A stretch of 64,000 bases of DNA, taken from assembly GCA_943846655.1 (NCBI GenBank), contig OX044352.1, positions 930,001 through 994,000 on the forward strand. Direction: 5' to 3'. Positions 1 to 8,242 of this stretch are shown one piece after another. Below the pieces are notes generated by a model. It ran no database searches, had not been told where the DNA came from, and worked only from the letters and a program-made list of their open reading frames with translations. Source of the DNA: Porticoccus sp002390525 (GTDB lineage Bacteria > Pseudomonadota > Gammaproteobacteria > Pseudomonadales > Porticoccaceae). Position 1 is the first letter of the stretch. Every line of letters starts with the position of its first letter. The position numbers were made by a program, and so were the translations under genes.

Positions 1-283
1 AGATGCTAAACCTGGGGATAATGTATGTGAGCTAGCATTAAAAAATAATATTGAAATAGAGCATGCATGTGAATTATCTTGTGCATGCACAACTTGTCAT
101 GTATTTGTGAGGGAAGGTTTTGATGATCTTGAAGAGGCTGACGATCTTGAGGAAGATTTTTTAGATAAAGCATGGGGTGTCGATCCAGATTCAAGACTAA
201 GCTGTCAATTAATCGTTAAGGATACAGACATAGTTATTGAGATACCAAAATATACCATTAATATGGTTTCTGAAAAACACTAG
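1..283 (+). CDS. fdx: ISC-type [2Fe-2S] ferredoxin, 3' part (5' end outside window)
   Basis: The frame open from base 2 to the TAG at 281-283 encodes the C-terminal ~93 residues of an adrenodoxin-like ferredoxin. The cluster ligands are visible: HACELSCACTTC gives the first Cys, then C-x2-C, and the fourth is in RLSCQL. The acidic helix (DDLEEADDLEEDF) is typical of the isc ferredoxin. In the family this protein supplies electrons for Fe-S cluster assembly on IscU in the cytosol. It is followed 9 bases later by iscX, so this is the tail of an isc operon whose earlier genes lie left of the window. The start codon is not visible. Confidence 0.95.
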   Translation, partial: DAKPGDNVCELALKNNIEIEHACELSCACTTCHVFVREGFDDLEEADDLEEDFLDKAWGVDPDSRLSCQLIVKDTDIVIEIPKYTINMVSEKH

Positions 284-292
284 GAGTTCGTT

Positions 293-493
293 GTGTCACT
301 AATGTGGACAGACATTCAAGAAATTGCAATTGGGTTAGCTGAGGCACATGAGGATATAGACCCGCATTTTATAAACTTTATGGATCTACGGACATATATA
401 ATTGAGTTACCAAATTTTAGTGATGACCCAAAACGTTGTGGAGAAAAAATCTTAGAGGCGATTCAATCTGCCTGGATCGAAGAAATAGAATAA
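293..493 (+). CDS. iscX: IscX, Fe-S assembly regulator/iron-binding protein
   Basis: A 66-residue acidic protein beginning with GTG at 293. AGGAG at 282-286, inside and just after the fdx stop, supports this start. The N-terminus (SLMWTDIQEI) and the C-terminal half (DDPKRCGEKILEAIQSAWIEE) match the IscX family end to end and at the usual length. IscX binds iron and the cysteine desulfurase IscS and tunes the rate of cluster assembly. It directly follows fdx, the standard position in gammaproteobacterial isc operons. An internal ATG at 302 is possible but would remove the conserved N-terminal residues. Confidence 0.93.
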   Translation: MSLMWTDIQEIAIGLAEAHEDIDPHFINFMDLRTYIIELPNFSDDPKRCGEKILEAIQSAWIEEIE

Positions 494-632
494 ACCAGCA
501 TATCAATTAATGACTATAGCGCTAATTATACTTAATATTTTGACCGTTTTTAGAGATTAATGCGTTATTATCATCATTATATTTATAGCTATCCTGACTA
601 TCCTTGTAGCCTAGTGTATTCACGGGTAAAAT

Positions 633-668
633 CGATTCACTTATTAATGGCTTATTAAAAGTGAATCG
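633..668. repeat. 10-bp perfect inverted repeat upstream of ndk
   Basis: CGATTCACTT at 633-642 is the exact reverse complement of AAGTGAATCG at 659-668, with a 16-base AT-rich spacer. It lies about 50 bases before ndk in the 225-base iscX-ndk gap. No T-run follows, so it is not an obvious intrinsic terminator. An operator or an mRNA 5' hairpin is equally possible. The function is unknown. Confidence 0.45.
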
Positions 669-718
669 TTTCGATGATTGCCCAAAAAATATAAAACAAA
701 TTACCTGGAGAAGAATTA

Positions 719-1144
719 ATGGCTACTGAAAGCACCCTTTCTATTATTAAACCCGATGCGGTTAAAAAAAACGTAATTGGTGAAATATATGATCGTTTCG
801 AAAAAGCCAATTTAAAAATAATTGCGTCTAAAATGGTGCATCTGACAAAAAAAGAGGCAGGTGGGTTTTATGCTGAACATGAAGGCCGTCCATTTTATTC
901 TGATTTAGTAGATTTTATGACCTCCGGACCAGTTATGATTCAGGTTCTTTATGGAGATGATGCAGTTATTGTTAATCGTAATTTAATGGGAGCAACAGAC
1001 CCAGCAGAGGCAGATCCTGGAACTATTCGTGCTGATTTTGCTGATTCCATAGATGCGAACGCAGTTCATGGTTCTGATTCAACTGCTTCTGCTGAGCGCG
1101 AGATATCTTATTTTTTTACCGAAGACCAACTTTGTGAGCGCTAA
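719..1144 (+). CDS. ndk: Nucleoside diphosphate kinase
   Basis: A 141-residue protein of standard Ndk length. It transfers the gamma phosphate of ATP to nucleoside diphosphates through a phosphohistidine. The N-terminal STLSIIKPDAV and the active-site block NAVHGSDS, carrying the catalytic His near residue 117, are intact, as is the RPFY nucleotide-binding motif. A purine-rich Shine-Dalgarno (GGAGAAG) precedes the ATG at 719. The gene sits between iscX and rlmN, the usual gammaproteobacterial arrangement. The 225-base gap upstream suggests it has its own promoter. Confidence 0.98.
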   Translation: MATESTLSIIKPDAVKKNVIGEIYDRFEKANLKIIASKMVHLTKKEAGGFYAEHEGRPFYSDLVDFMTSGPVMIQVLYGDDAVIVNRNLMGATDPAEADPGTIRADFADSIDANAVHGSDSTASAEREISYFFTEDQLCER

Positions 1145-1182
1145 TTGTCACATTTGAGGCAAGCTTAAGGTATTTTTATAAT

Positions 1183-2343
1183 ATGACGATATCGACTTTT
1201 GAAGATAAACCTGCTGTAGACCGACAAAAAATGAACCTTTTGGGATTATCTCCTGAAAAACTGGAAAAATTTTTTAAAGATATGGGAGAAAAACCATTTC
1301 GAGCTACACAAGTTTTAAAGTGGATACATCAAATTGGAGTCGACGACTTTGATCAAATGACCAATCTCGCAAAAGATCTTCGGGAAAAGATGAAATCTAT
1401 TGCAGAAATTAAAGCGCCTGAGGTTGTTAGTTATCATGAATCCAAAGATGGTACATGTAAATGGATTATACGAGTTACAGGTGGCGATTGTGTTGAAGCG
1501 GTATTTATACCAGAAAAAGATCGAGGAACACTCTGTATCTCTTCACAAGTTGGTTGCGCTCTAGATTGTAGTTTTTGTGCTACAGGGAAACAGGGATTTA
1601 GTCGTGATCTTGACGCCTTTGAAATTATTGGACAGTTATGGATCGCAGTAAAAGCTTTTAATTCTTTTGGTGACAAAGCTAATAGAGTAGTAAGTAATGT
1701 TGTTATGATGGGAATGGGTGAACCGCTTCTGAATTTTGATAACGTTGTAGACTCTATGGGTTTAATGCTAAATGATAATGCATACGGTCTATCAAAAAGG
1801 CGTGTAACGCTTAGCACTTCTGGTGTTGTTCCCATGATTGATAAATTGGCTGAGGTTAGTGATGTATCTCTAGCCATTTCATTACATGCACCTAATGATG
1901 AGCTTCGAGATCAGCTAGTCCCTATAAATAAAAAATACCCCATTTCTTTGTTGCTTGCTTCTGCGCAACGTTATCTTGATAAGATGCCAGATGTTCGCCG
2001 TAAAATAACAATAGAATATACCTTGATGGATCATATTAACGACAGGGATGAGCATGCCCGAGAATTGGCAATACTACTTAGTAAGCTCCCTTGCAAAATT
2101 AATTTGATACCATTTAATCCTTTTGATCAGTCTGATTATAGGCGAGTTACTAAAACTGCATTATATAGATTTAGAGATATACTAAAAAATGCAGGGCATA
2201 CTGTTACAGTTAGAACTACGAGAGGAGAAGATATATCTGCAGCCTGTGGTCAATTAGCCGGAACGGTAAGCGATAAAACTAGACGGTCTGAGCGTCATAC
2301 AAATAAACACCAACTGCAACCGATTAAATTTGTAATGAGCTAG
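1183..2343 (+). CDS. rlmN: Dual-specificity rRNA/tRNA adenine-C2 methyltransferase, radical SAM
   Basis: A 386-residue radical SAM methyltransferase that methylates C2 of A2503 in 23S rRNA and A37 of some tRNAs. The [4Fe-4S]-binding C-x3-C-x2-C is in CALDCSFCATGKQG. The family's two additional catalytic cysteines are represented by GC just before that motif and by the C in SAACGQL near the C-terminus. MMGMGEPLLN (SAM-binding GGE-type motif) and LSTSG are intact. Length matches the family. In many relatives pilF and rodZ follow; here ispG follows after only 23 bases. Confidence 0.97.
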   Translation: MTISTFEDKPAVDRQKMNLLGLSPEKLEKFFKDMGEKPFRATQVLKWIHQIGVDDFDQMTNLAKDLREKMKSIAEIKAPEVVSYHESKDGTCKWIIRVTGGDCVEAVFIPEKDRGTLCISSQVGCALDCSFCATGKQGFSRDLDAFEIIGQLWIAVKAFNSFGDKANRVVSNVVMMGMGEPLLNFDNVVDSMGLMLNDNAYGLSKRRVTLSTSGVVPMIDKLAEVSDVSLAISLHAPNDELRDQLVPINKKYPISLLLASAQRYLDKMPDVRRKITIEYTLMDHINDRDEHARELAILLSKLPCKINLIPFNPFDQSDYRRVTKTALYRFRDILKNAGHTVTVRTTRGEDISAACGQLAGTVSDKTRRSERHTNKHQLQPIKFVMS

Positions 2344-2366
2344 AAAATGATAGAGACAATTTACTT

Positions 2367-3482
2367 ATGCATATGAAGTCATCAATCAAACGAAGAATAT
2401 CACGTCAGATCATGATTGGCGATGTCCCAGTCGGTGGTGACGCGCCAATCTCAATACAAAGTATGACGAATACAGAGACAACTGACGTTTCAGCGACTGT
2501 TAGACAGATACAGGATATTAAGGATGCAGGGGCAGATATTGTAAGAGTTTCTGTTCCTACAATGGATGCTGCTGAAGCTTTTGGTAAAATAAGAAAAAAA
2601 GTGGAAGTTCCTCTAGTAGCCGATATACACTTTGATTATCGAATAGCACTTAGAGTTGCTGATTTAGGTGTCGATTGTTTGCGTATTAACCCTGGGAATA
2701 TAGGGAGAGAAAAGCGCATAAAAGAGGTTATTAACAAGGCTCAAGATTTAAATATACCTCTGCGTATTGGAGTGAATGCTGGTTCAATAGAAAAAGATTT
2801 ACAAAAAAAATATGGTGAACCAACATCAGATGCACTTGTTGAGTCAGCAATGCGTCATGTAGAAATTCTCGATAGTATGAATTTTAATAATTTTAAATTG
2901 AGTTTAAAAGCATCTGACATTTTTATGGCTGTTGATGCCTACCAAAAAATAGCTAAAATCATTGACAATCCCCTGCATATTGGAATTACAGAAGCAGGCG
3001 GTTTACGAGGTGGCACAGTAAAGTCATCTATCGGTCTTGGGTATCTTCTTATGGGTGGCATTGGGGATACAATGAGAGTTTCTCTTGCAGCTGATCCTGT
3101 CGAGGAGGTAAAAGTTGGATGGAATATACTTAAAAGCCTGAAGTTGCGAAGTAAAGGTATAAACTTTATTGCTTGCCCCAGCTGCTCAAGACAAAATTTT
3201 GATGTGATTAATACAATGAATATACTTGAAAATCGACTTGAAGACATAAAAGTGCCTCTTGATGTTGCAATTATAGGTTGTATTGTAAATGGTCCGGGAG
3301 AAGCTAAAGAGGTGGATGTTGGTCTAACCGGAGGTACACCAAATAATTTAATATATATCGATGGTAAGCCGAGCCATAAATTATCACAGGATAATTTAGT
3401 TGAAGAGCTTGAGACGCTAATACGAAAAGAAGCGCTTCAAAAATCTGAAAAATTAGAAAGCTTAATAGCGAAATCCTCATGA
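2367..3482 (+). CDS. ispG: 4-hydroxy-3-methylbut-2-en-1-yl diphosphate synthase (flavodoxin type)
   Basis: A 371-residue IspG of the MEP isoprenoid pathway, converting methylerythritol cyclodiphosphate to HMBPP. The TIM-barrel N-terminus begins with PVGGDAPISIQSMTNT. The C-terminal Fe-S domain carries the ligands C-x2-C (CPSCSRQNFD) and a third Cys in IGCIVNGPGEA. The ATG at 2367 is followed by a second in-frame ATG at 2373; either could be used. Its last four bases overlap the start of hisS (ATGA), implying translational coupling. It uses a [4Fe-4S] cluster, consistent with the isc genes just upstream. Confidence 0.97.
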   Translation: MHMKSSIKRRISRQIMIGDVPVGGDAPISIQSMTNTETTDVSATVRQIQDIKDAGADIVRVSVPTMDAAEAFGKIRKKVEVPLVADIHFDYRIALRVADLGVDCLRINPGNIGREKRIKEVINKAQDLNIPLRIGVNAGSIEKDLQKKYGEPTSDALVESAMRHVEILDSMNFNNFKLSLKASDIFMAVDAYQKIAKIIDNPLHIGITEAGGLRGGTVKSSIGLGYLLMGGIGDTMRVSLAADPVEEVKVGWNILKSLKLRSKGINFIACPSCSRQNFDVINTMNILENRLEDIKVPLDVAIIGCIVNGPGEAKEVDVGLTGGTPNNLIYIDGKPSHKLSQDNLVEELETLIRKEALQKSEKLESLIAKSS

Positions 3483-4762
3483 AAAAAATACAATCAATAC
3501 GCGGAATGAACGATCTTTTGCCCGTAGATTCGCCACGTTGGCAGTATTTAGAAAGCTCAGTATCCTCTATTTTAACAAGCTATTGTTTTAAGGAAATAAG
3601 GTTTCCCCTTTTAGAGTCTACGGATTTATTTAAGAGAACTATAGGCGAAATTACCGATATAGTTGAAAAAGAAATGTATACCTTTGATGATCGTAATGGC
3701 GATAGCCTTACTTTGAGACCGGAGGGTACGGCTGGTTGTGTGCGAGCATGCCAACAAAGTGGCTTGATCTTCAATCAGACTCAAAGGTTATGGTATCAAG
3801 GGCCAATGTTTCGTCATGAAAGACCTCAAAAGGGGCGTTTGAGACAATTTCAGCAAATAGGTGTAGAGGTCTTTGGGCTCAATGGACCCGATATAGATGC
3901 TGAATTAATTCAGCTTGTTTCTGAGATATGGAGCAGTCTAGGCTTAACAGATCATCTTTCGCTTCAAATAAATACGCTTGGAAGTATTGAGTCTAGAAAT
4001 CGTTACCGTAAGGATCTAATAGCCTACCTTGATGAAAAAAAACACGATCTTGATGAAGATAGCCAGCGACGTATACATACCAATCCAATGCGGATCCTTG
4101 ACAGCAAAGATTCAGATACACAAAAACTACTTAATAGTTCACCTGATTTCCATGATTATCTTGATGAAGAATCTCGAGAGCATTTTGAACACCTTTGCAA
4201 CTTCCTTGATAAACTTGATATCGCATATCATATTAATAAAAGATTGGTAAGGGGACTGGATTATTACGGAAAAACAGTATTTGAGTGGGTTACAACTATG
4301 CTTGGTGCTCAGGGAACTGTCTGTGCTGGAGGAAGGTACGATAAATTAGTAGAACAGATGGGAGGGAAAAGTACACCAGCAGTAGGTTTGGCTATGGGTG
4401 TAGAGAGATTAATTTTGCTTCTTGACGAAGCAAGCTTGTTCCCTGATAGTATCGAATCTCAGGTAGATGTATATGTTATTGCAGATGGCGATATGACTAC
4501 TAAGTCGATAGAATTGGGAAGTTATATAAGAAACTCCTGTCCTTTCTTAAGACTGCAAAGCCATTGTGGGGGAGGAAGCCTTAAAAATAAAATGAAAAAA
4601 GCAGACAAAAGTGGTGCTAGGCTAGCACTGATTATTGATGAAAACGAATTTATAAAAGACAATATAACTGTAAAATATCTTCGTCAAGATCAACCGCAAA
4701 TAATCGTTAATAAAGAAGAATTTGTTAATCTTGTGAATAATAAGGTTATAAAAATTAACTAA
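3479..4762 (+). CDS. hisS: Histidyl-tRNA synthetase
   Basis: A 427-residue class II aminoacyl-tRNA synthetase. Motif 1 and the N-terminal IRGMNDLLP are present. Motif 2 (WYQGPMFRHERPQKGRLRQF) and the histidine-binding RGLDYYGKTVFEW follow, then motif 3 (AVGLAMGVERLILLL). The C-terminal anticodon-binding domain is complete, and length is normal for bacteria. The start overlaps the ispG stop by 4 bases. yfgM follows after 12 bases, so ispG-hisS-yfgM-bamB reads as one operon. Confidence 0.98.
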   Translation: MKKIQSIRGMNDLLPVDSPRWQYLESSVSSILTSYCFKEIRFPLLESTDLFKRTIGEITDIVEKEMYTFDDRNGDSLTLRPEGTAGCVRACQQSGLIFNQTQRLWYQGPMFRHERPQKGRLRQFQQIGVEVFGLNGPDIDAELIQLVSEIWSSLGLTDHLSLQINTLGSIESRNRYRKDLIAYLDEKKHDLDEDSQRRIHTNPMRILDSKDSDTQKLLNSSPDFHDYLDEESREHFEHLCNFLDKLDIAYHINKRLVRGLDYYGKTVFEWVTTMLGAQGTVCAGGRYDKLVEQMGGKSTPAVGLAMGVERLILLLDEASLFPDSIESQVDVYVIADGDMTTKSIELGSYIRNSCPFLRLQSHCGGGSLKNKMKKADKSGARLALIIDENEFIKDNITVKYLRQDQPQIIVNKEEFVNLVNNKVIKIN

Positions 4763-4774
4763 TGGGGAAAAAGT

Positions 4775-5473
4775 GTGGCAGAGCATTTCAGTGACGAAGA
4801 GCAACTTGAAAATTTAAAAAAATGGTGGCAAGAATATGGAATTATTTCTATAGCCATAATTTCAATTTCTGTGGGTGGTTATTTTGGTTTAACTTTTTAT
4901 AAAGAGAATCAACGTGAGCAGTCTGAGGTAGCATCATCAAAATACCAAGATATGCTGAATATATCATTAGTGGCACCCGGTAAGAAAATTAGTGCTACAC
5001 AGCAAAAATTAATAGAAAAGCTAGCAACTGAACTCAAAATATCGTTTGAGGGCTCACAATATTCAATTTATTCGGCACTTATGATGGCCAAACTGCATGT
5101 TGAAAAAAATGATCTTGATGAGGCAGCAAAGGAGCTTGAGTGGGCTTTAAGCCATACAGAGAAGGAATTAGCCCCGATCATAAAACTTCGTCTGGCAAGA
5201 GTAGAGGCCTCTAGAGGGAACATCGACCTAGCTTTATCAATGATCAAAGACGACATCCCTAAGAATATGACTTCAGCATACTCAGAAGCGCAAGGTGATT
5301 TTTATATGCTTAAAGAGGATGAAGTATCTGCTTATGATTATTATACGTTGGCAGTGAACCAGCTGAAAGATCATGATAGCCCTCATGTCAAAATTCTTAG
5401 GCTTAAATTAAATAAAGTTACTCCAAAGTCTCTGTTAAAAGAAGACAGAGATACAACTGGTGATCAAAATTGA
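4775..5473 (+). CDS. yfgM: YfgM-like periplasmic chaperone-associated protein
   Basis: A 232-residue protein starting at GTG 4775, preceded by GGGGA in AATGGGGAAA. The cytosolic N-terminus (DEEQLENLKKWWQEYG) is the conserved signature of the YfgM/UPF0070 family. One transmembrane segment follows at about residues 24-41, and the rest is a periplasmic TPR-like domain. In E. coli YfgM associates with the SecYEG translocon and PpiD. Its TGA stop overlaps the TTG start of bamB, as is typical for this operon. The sequence beyond the N-terminus is divergent, so the exact partner is inferred. Confidence 0.9.
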   Translation: MAEHFSDEEQLENLKKWWQEYGIISIAIISISVGGYFGLTFYKENQREQSEVASSKYQDMLNISLVAPGKKISATQQKLIEKLATELKISFEGSQYSIYSALMMAKLHVEKNDLDEAAKELEWALSHTEKELAPIIKLRLARVEASRGNIDLALSMIKDDIPKNMTSAYSEAQGDFYMLKEDEVSAYDYYTLAVNQLKDHDSPHVKILRLKLNKVTPKSLLKEDRDTTGDQN

Positions 5474-6681
5474 TAAAAATCTTAGTAATCATATCTATTA
5501 CATCTATTTTATCGGGTTGTGTAACCGGCCTTTGGTCAACAGTACAAGATGAATGGAATGCTGTAGAAGATCTAGTACCAGGTTATGAGCATCCTGAGGA
5601 TGAGAAAAAGTCAGGGAAAGCTAAACCCACTAAACTATTTGATGTAGAAAAAAAAGTCGATTTAGTAAAATTATGGACTTCCAACGTAGTCGGCAGCCAA
5701 GAACTTATTGGGGCTGGATTTAAACCTGCTTTGTTTGATAATAAAATTTATGTTGCTGATAAAAATGGTCTTGTTGCATCTATTGCAGCTGATTCTGGAG
5801 AAATCATCTGGAAGATAGATTTAAAGATTCCACTTGGAGGAGGTGTTGGTATTGGTGGTGATCAAATTTTTGTTGGCGGTACAGATGGAGATGTGGTTGC
5901 ACTTGATGCAAGCAATGGTATTAAAAATTGGCAACAAACAATTTCAAGTGAAATTCTCTCTGCGCCTGCTGGAAACGGAGATATAACAATAGCGCAATCA
6001 CAAGATGGGCGAATATATGCTCTTGATGCACAGAATGGAGAGATTCGATGGCAGTATGAAGTTGAGGTTCCAGTATTGACTCTGAGGGGTACAAGTTCCC
6101 CTATTGTTATAGGGAATACGGCTATTGTCGGTTTTTCTACAGGAAAAGTGTATGCTTTTTCTGCTGCAACCGGTGATACTATTTGGGAGAATCGTATAGG
6201 CGTACCCAAAGGCCGATCTGAGTTGGAAAGAATGGTAGATGTTGATGGAGAGCCTGTTTTTTCTGATGAAATTTTATATGCTGCGAGCCATCAAGGTAGA
6301 ATTGGTGCAATTTCTAAAACTGGGCGAGCTTTATGGTATCAAGATGCTAACACAGTGCTTGGGCCGGCTGTTGGAAGTAATCATGTTTATATTGTCGAAA
6401 CCAATAATGATATAATTGCTATGGATAAAAACACCGGAATTATAATATGGTCTAATAAACATTTAAGATATAGAAACTTGGCCCGCCCTACATTAGCCAA
6501 TGGATATTTACTTATAGGCGATTACGAGGGCTACCTACATATCTTATCTGAGGATGACGGGGGCTTTATAGGTCGCATTAAAGTCGACAATAGTGGTATT
6601 AGTGCTCCTTTAATCGTAGACGGTAAAATCATATATGTGCTTGATAATGATGGTGCAGTTAGTGCATATGAATTTTTATAA
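5470..6681 (+). CDS. bamB: Outer-membrane assembly lipoprotein BamB
   Basis: A 403-residue lipoprotein of the BAM complex, which folds beta-barrel proteins into the outer membrane. The start is a TTG at 5470 overlapping the yfgM stop. A lipoprotein signal (MIKILVIISITSILSGC) ends in the lipobox LSGC. An eight-bladed PQQ-type beta-propeller follows, seen as repeats of the form G-x-YALDA-x2-G-x3-W. Length fits the family (E. coli 392). der follows 137 bases later, preserving the hisS-yfgM-bamB-der order. The weak TTG start may help keep its level below that of its neighbours (inference). Confidence 0.95.
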   Translation: MIKILVIISITSILSGCVTGLWSTVQDEWNAVEDLVPGYEHPEDEKKSGKAKPTKLFDVEKKVDLVKLWTSNVVGSQELIGAGFKPALFDNKIYVADKNGLVASIAADSGEIIWKIDLKIPLGGGVGIGGDQIFVGGTDGDVVALDASNGIKNWQQTISSEILSAPAGNGDITIAQSQDGRIYALDAQNGEIRWQYEVEVPVLTLRGTSSPIVIGNTAIVGFSTGKVYAFSAATGDTIWENRIGVPKGRSELERMVDVDGEPVFSDEILYAASHQGRIGAISKTGRALWYQDANTVLGPAVGSNHVYIVETNNDIIAMDKNTGIIIWSNKHLRYRNLARPTLANGYLLIGDYEGYLHILSEDDGGFIGRIKVDNSGISAPLIVDGKIIYVLDNDGAVSAYEFL

Positions 6682-6732
6682 TATGTTTTAATTTTTTCCT
6701 GTAAAATATTATTTACAGTCTTTAAATGCTTA

Positions 6733-6760
6733 TATTTTTGTATCAATCGATATAAAAATA
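6733..6760. repeat. AT-rich inverted repeat between bamB and der
   Basis: The arms 6733-6744 and 6749-6760 pair over 12 positions (one G-T wobble) around the 4-base loop AATC. It follows bamB and precedes der by about 60 bases. It is almost purely A/T and has no clean U-tract, so it could be a weak terminator for the upstream operon or a chance structure. Confidence 0.3.
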
Positions 6761-6818
6761 AATATAAAAGCATAAAATTTCTATTTTCCCCGTAAAAAAT
6801 AATTATGGACTTGTAAAT

Positions 6819-8216
6819 ATGATTCCAGTATTTGCCCTAGTGGGGCGACCAAATGTAGGAAAATCAACCTTATTTAACCGGTTAACCAAAACTAGGGATG
6901 CTCTAGTGGCCAACTATCCTGGATTGACTCGCGATCGTAAATATGGTGAAGGAAGTATGCTGGGTAAAAGATTTATGCTCATAGACACTGGGGGTATAAC
7001 AGGAACAGAAGAGGGTATTGATTCGATTATGGCTGAACAGTCTATGCTCGCCATTCAAGAGGCTGATGCAGTCATGCTTATAGTGGATAGTAAGGTTGGA
7101 TTAACTCCTTTAGATAGCCACTTAGCTGAATACTTGAGAGAAAAAGAATGTGTTGTCTATTTAGTTGCAAATAAAATAGACGGTGTGAATCCTGATATTG
7201 CTTCAGCAGAATTTTTTGAGCTTGGTCTTAAAAATATATACCCAACTACGGCTACTCATGGTCGTGGTGTAAAAAATTTAATGGAAAGTGTTTTGGAGTC
7301 GTTTCCTGAGTCTAATCAGAAAGATGAGGATGTCAGGCAAGAAAAGGGTATAAAAATAGCTATAGTGGGGAGGCCTAATGTCGGCAAATCTACACTAGTA
7401 AACAGAATCTTAGGTGAAGATAGGGTGATAGTTTTTGATGAGCCAGGAACAACTCGTGATAGTGTTTATATCGAATATCAAAGAGAGGATACAAAATATA
7501 CTTTGATTGATACTGCCGGTATAAGAAAACGCAAGAATGTTTCATTAACCGTAGAAAAATTTTCAATTGTAAAAACCTTACAGTCTATCGATGATGCAAA
7601 TGTTGTTGTTTTTTTGATTGATGCCCAAGAAGGCCTTGTCGATCAGGATATGCATCTAATGGGAACAATAGTTGATGCAGGAAGAGCTCTAGTTATAGCA
7701 ATTAACAAATGGGACGGACTAAACGATTATTCAAAGGACAGAGTCAAAGTTCAGTTAGATCGTCGGTTGCATTTCGTTAAGTTTGCTGACCTTCACTATA
7801 TTTCCGCTTTACATGGAACAGGTGTAGGAAACTTATACAAATCTATAGAGAGTTCCTATGCTTCTGCAATAGATAAGTTAAGCACAAATAAGTTAACCTT
7901 AATTCTGCAAGATGCAGTAATACACCATCAACCTCCGTTAGTAAGAGGGAGGCGAATCAAGCTACGTTATGCCCATGCCGGTGGAAAAAATCCACCGATC
8001 ATAGTGATTCATGGAAATCAACTAGATGAGATACCTTCTCACTATTCTCGTTATTTAGAAAAAACATTTTGTAGAGCTCTTGATCTTCATGGAACACCCG
8101 TGAAAATAGAGTATCGATCCAGTGAAAATCCTTATGAGGGTAAAAAGAATAAATTAACTAATAGGCAAATTTCAAAAAAAAGAAGACTAATGAAATACGT
8201 GAAAAAAAAGAAATAA
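6819..8216 (+). CDS. der: Ribosome biogenesis GTPase Der (EngA)
   Basis: A 465-residue protein with two tandem Era-like G domains and a C-terminal KH-like domain, the family's signature layout. The first P-loop is GRPNVGKST at about residues 8-16 with DTGG and NKID. The second is GRPNVGKST at about residues 184-192 with DTAGIRKR and NKWD. The lysine-rich tail (KKRRLMKYVKKKK) is typical. Der is needed for 50S subunit assembly. It is the last gene of the first plus-strand block and converges with argS 26 bases later. Confidence 0.98.
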   Translation: MIPVFALVGRPNVGKSTLFNRLTKTRDALVANYPGLTRDRKYGEGSMLGKRFMLIDTGGITGTEEGIDSIMAEQSMLAIQEADAVMLIVDSKVGLTPLDSHLAEYLREKECVVYLVANKIDGVNPDIASAEFFELGLKNIYPTTATHGRGVKNLMESVLESFPESNQKDEDVRQEKGIKIAIVGRPNVGKSTLVNRILGEDRVIVFDEPGTTRDSVYIEYQREDTKYTLIDTAGIRKRKNVSLTVEKFSIVKTLQSIDDANVVVFLIDAQEGLVDQDMHLMGTIVDAGRALVIAINKWDGLNDYSKDRVKVQLDRRLHFVKFADLHYISALHGTGVGNLYKSIESSYASAIDKLSTNKLTLILQDAVIHHQPPLVRGRRIKLRYAHAGGKNPPIIVIHGNQLDEIPSHYSRYLEKTFCRALDLHGTPVKIEYRSSENPYEGKKNKLTNRQISKKRRLMKYVKKKK

Positions 8217-8242
8217 TAATAAATTATAATATTAGAGTAAGT

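Noticed and set aside
1434..1877. 147-codon open frame antisense to rlmN
   Set aside because: It lies wholly opposite conserved radical SAM coding sequence and has no recognisable domain, so it is a shadow frame.
4029..4250. 73-codon open frame within hisS in another frame
   Set aside because: Overlaps strongly conserved HisRS coding sequence, with no domain and no ribosome binding site.
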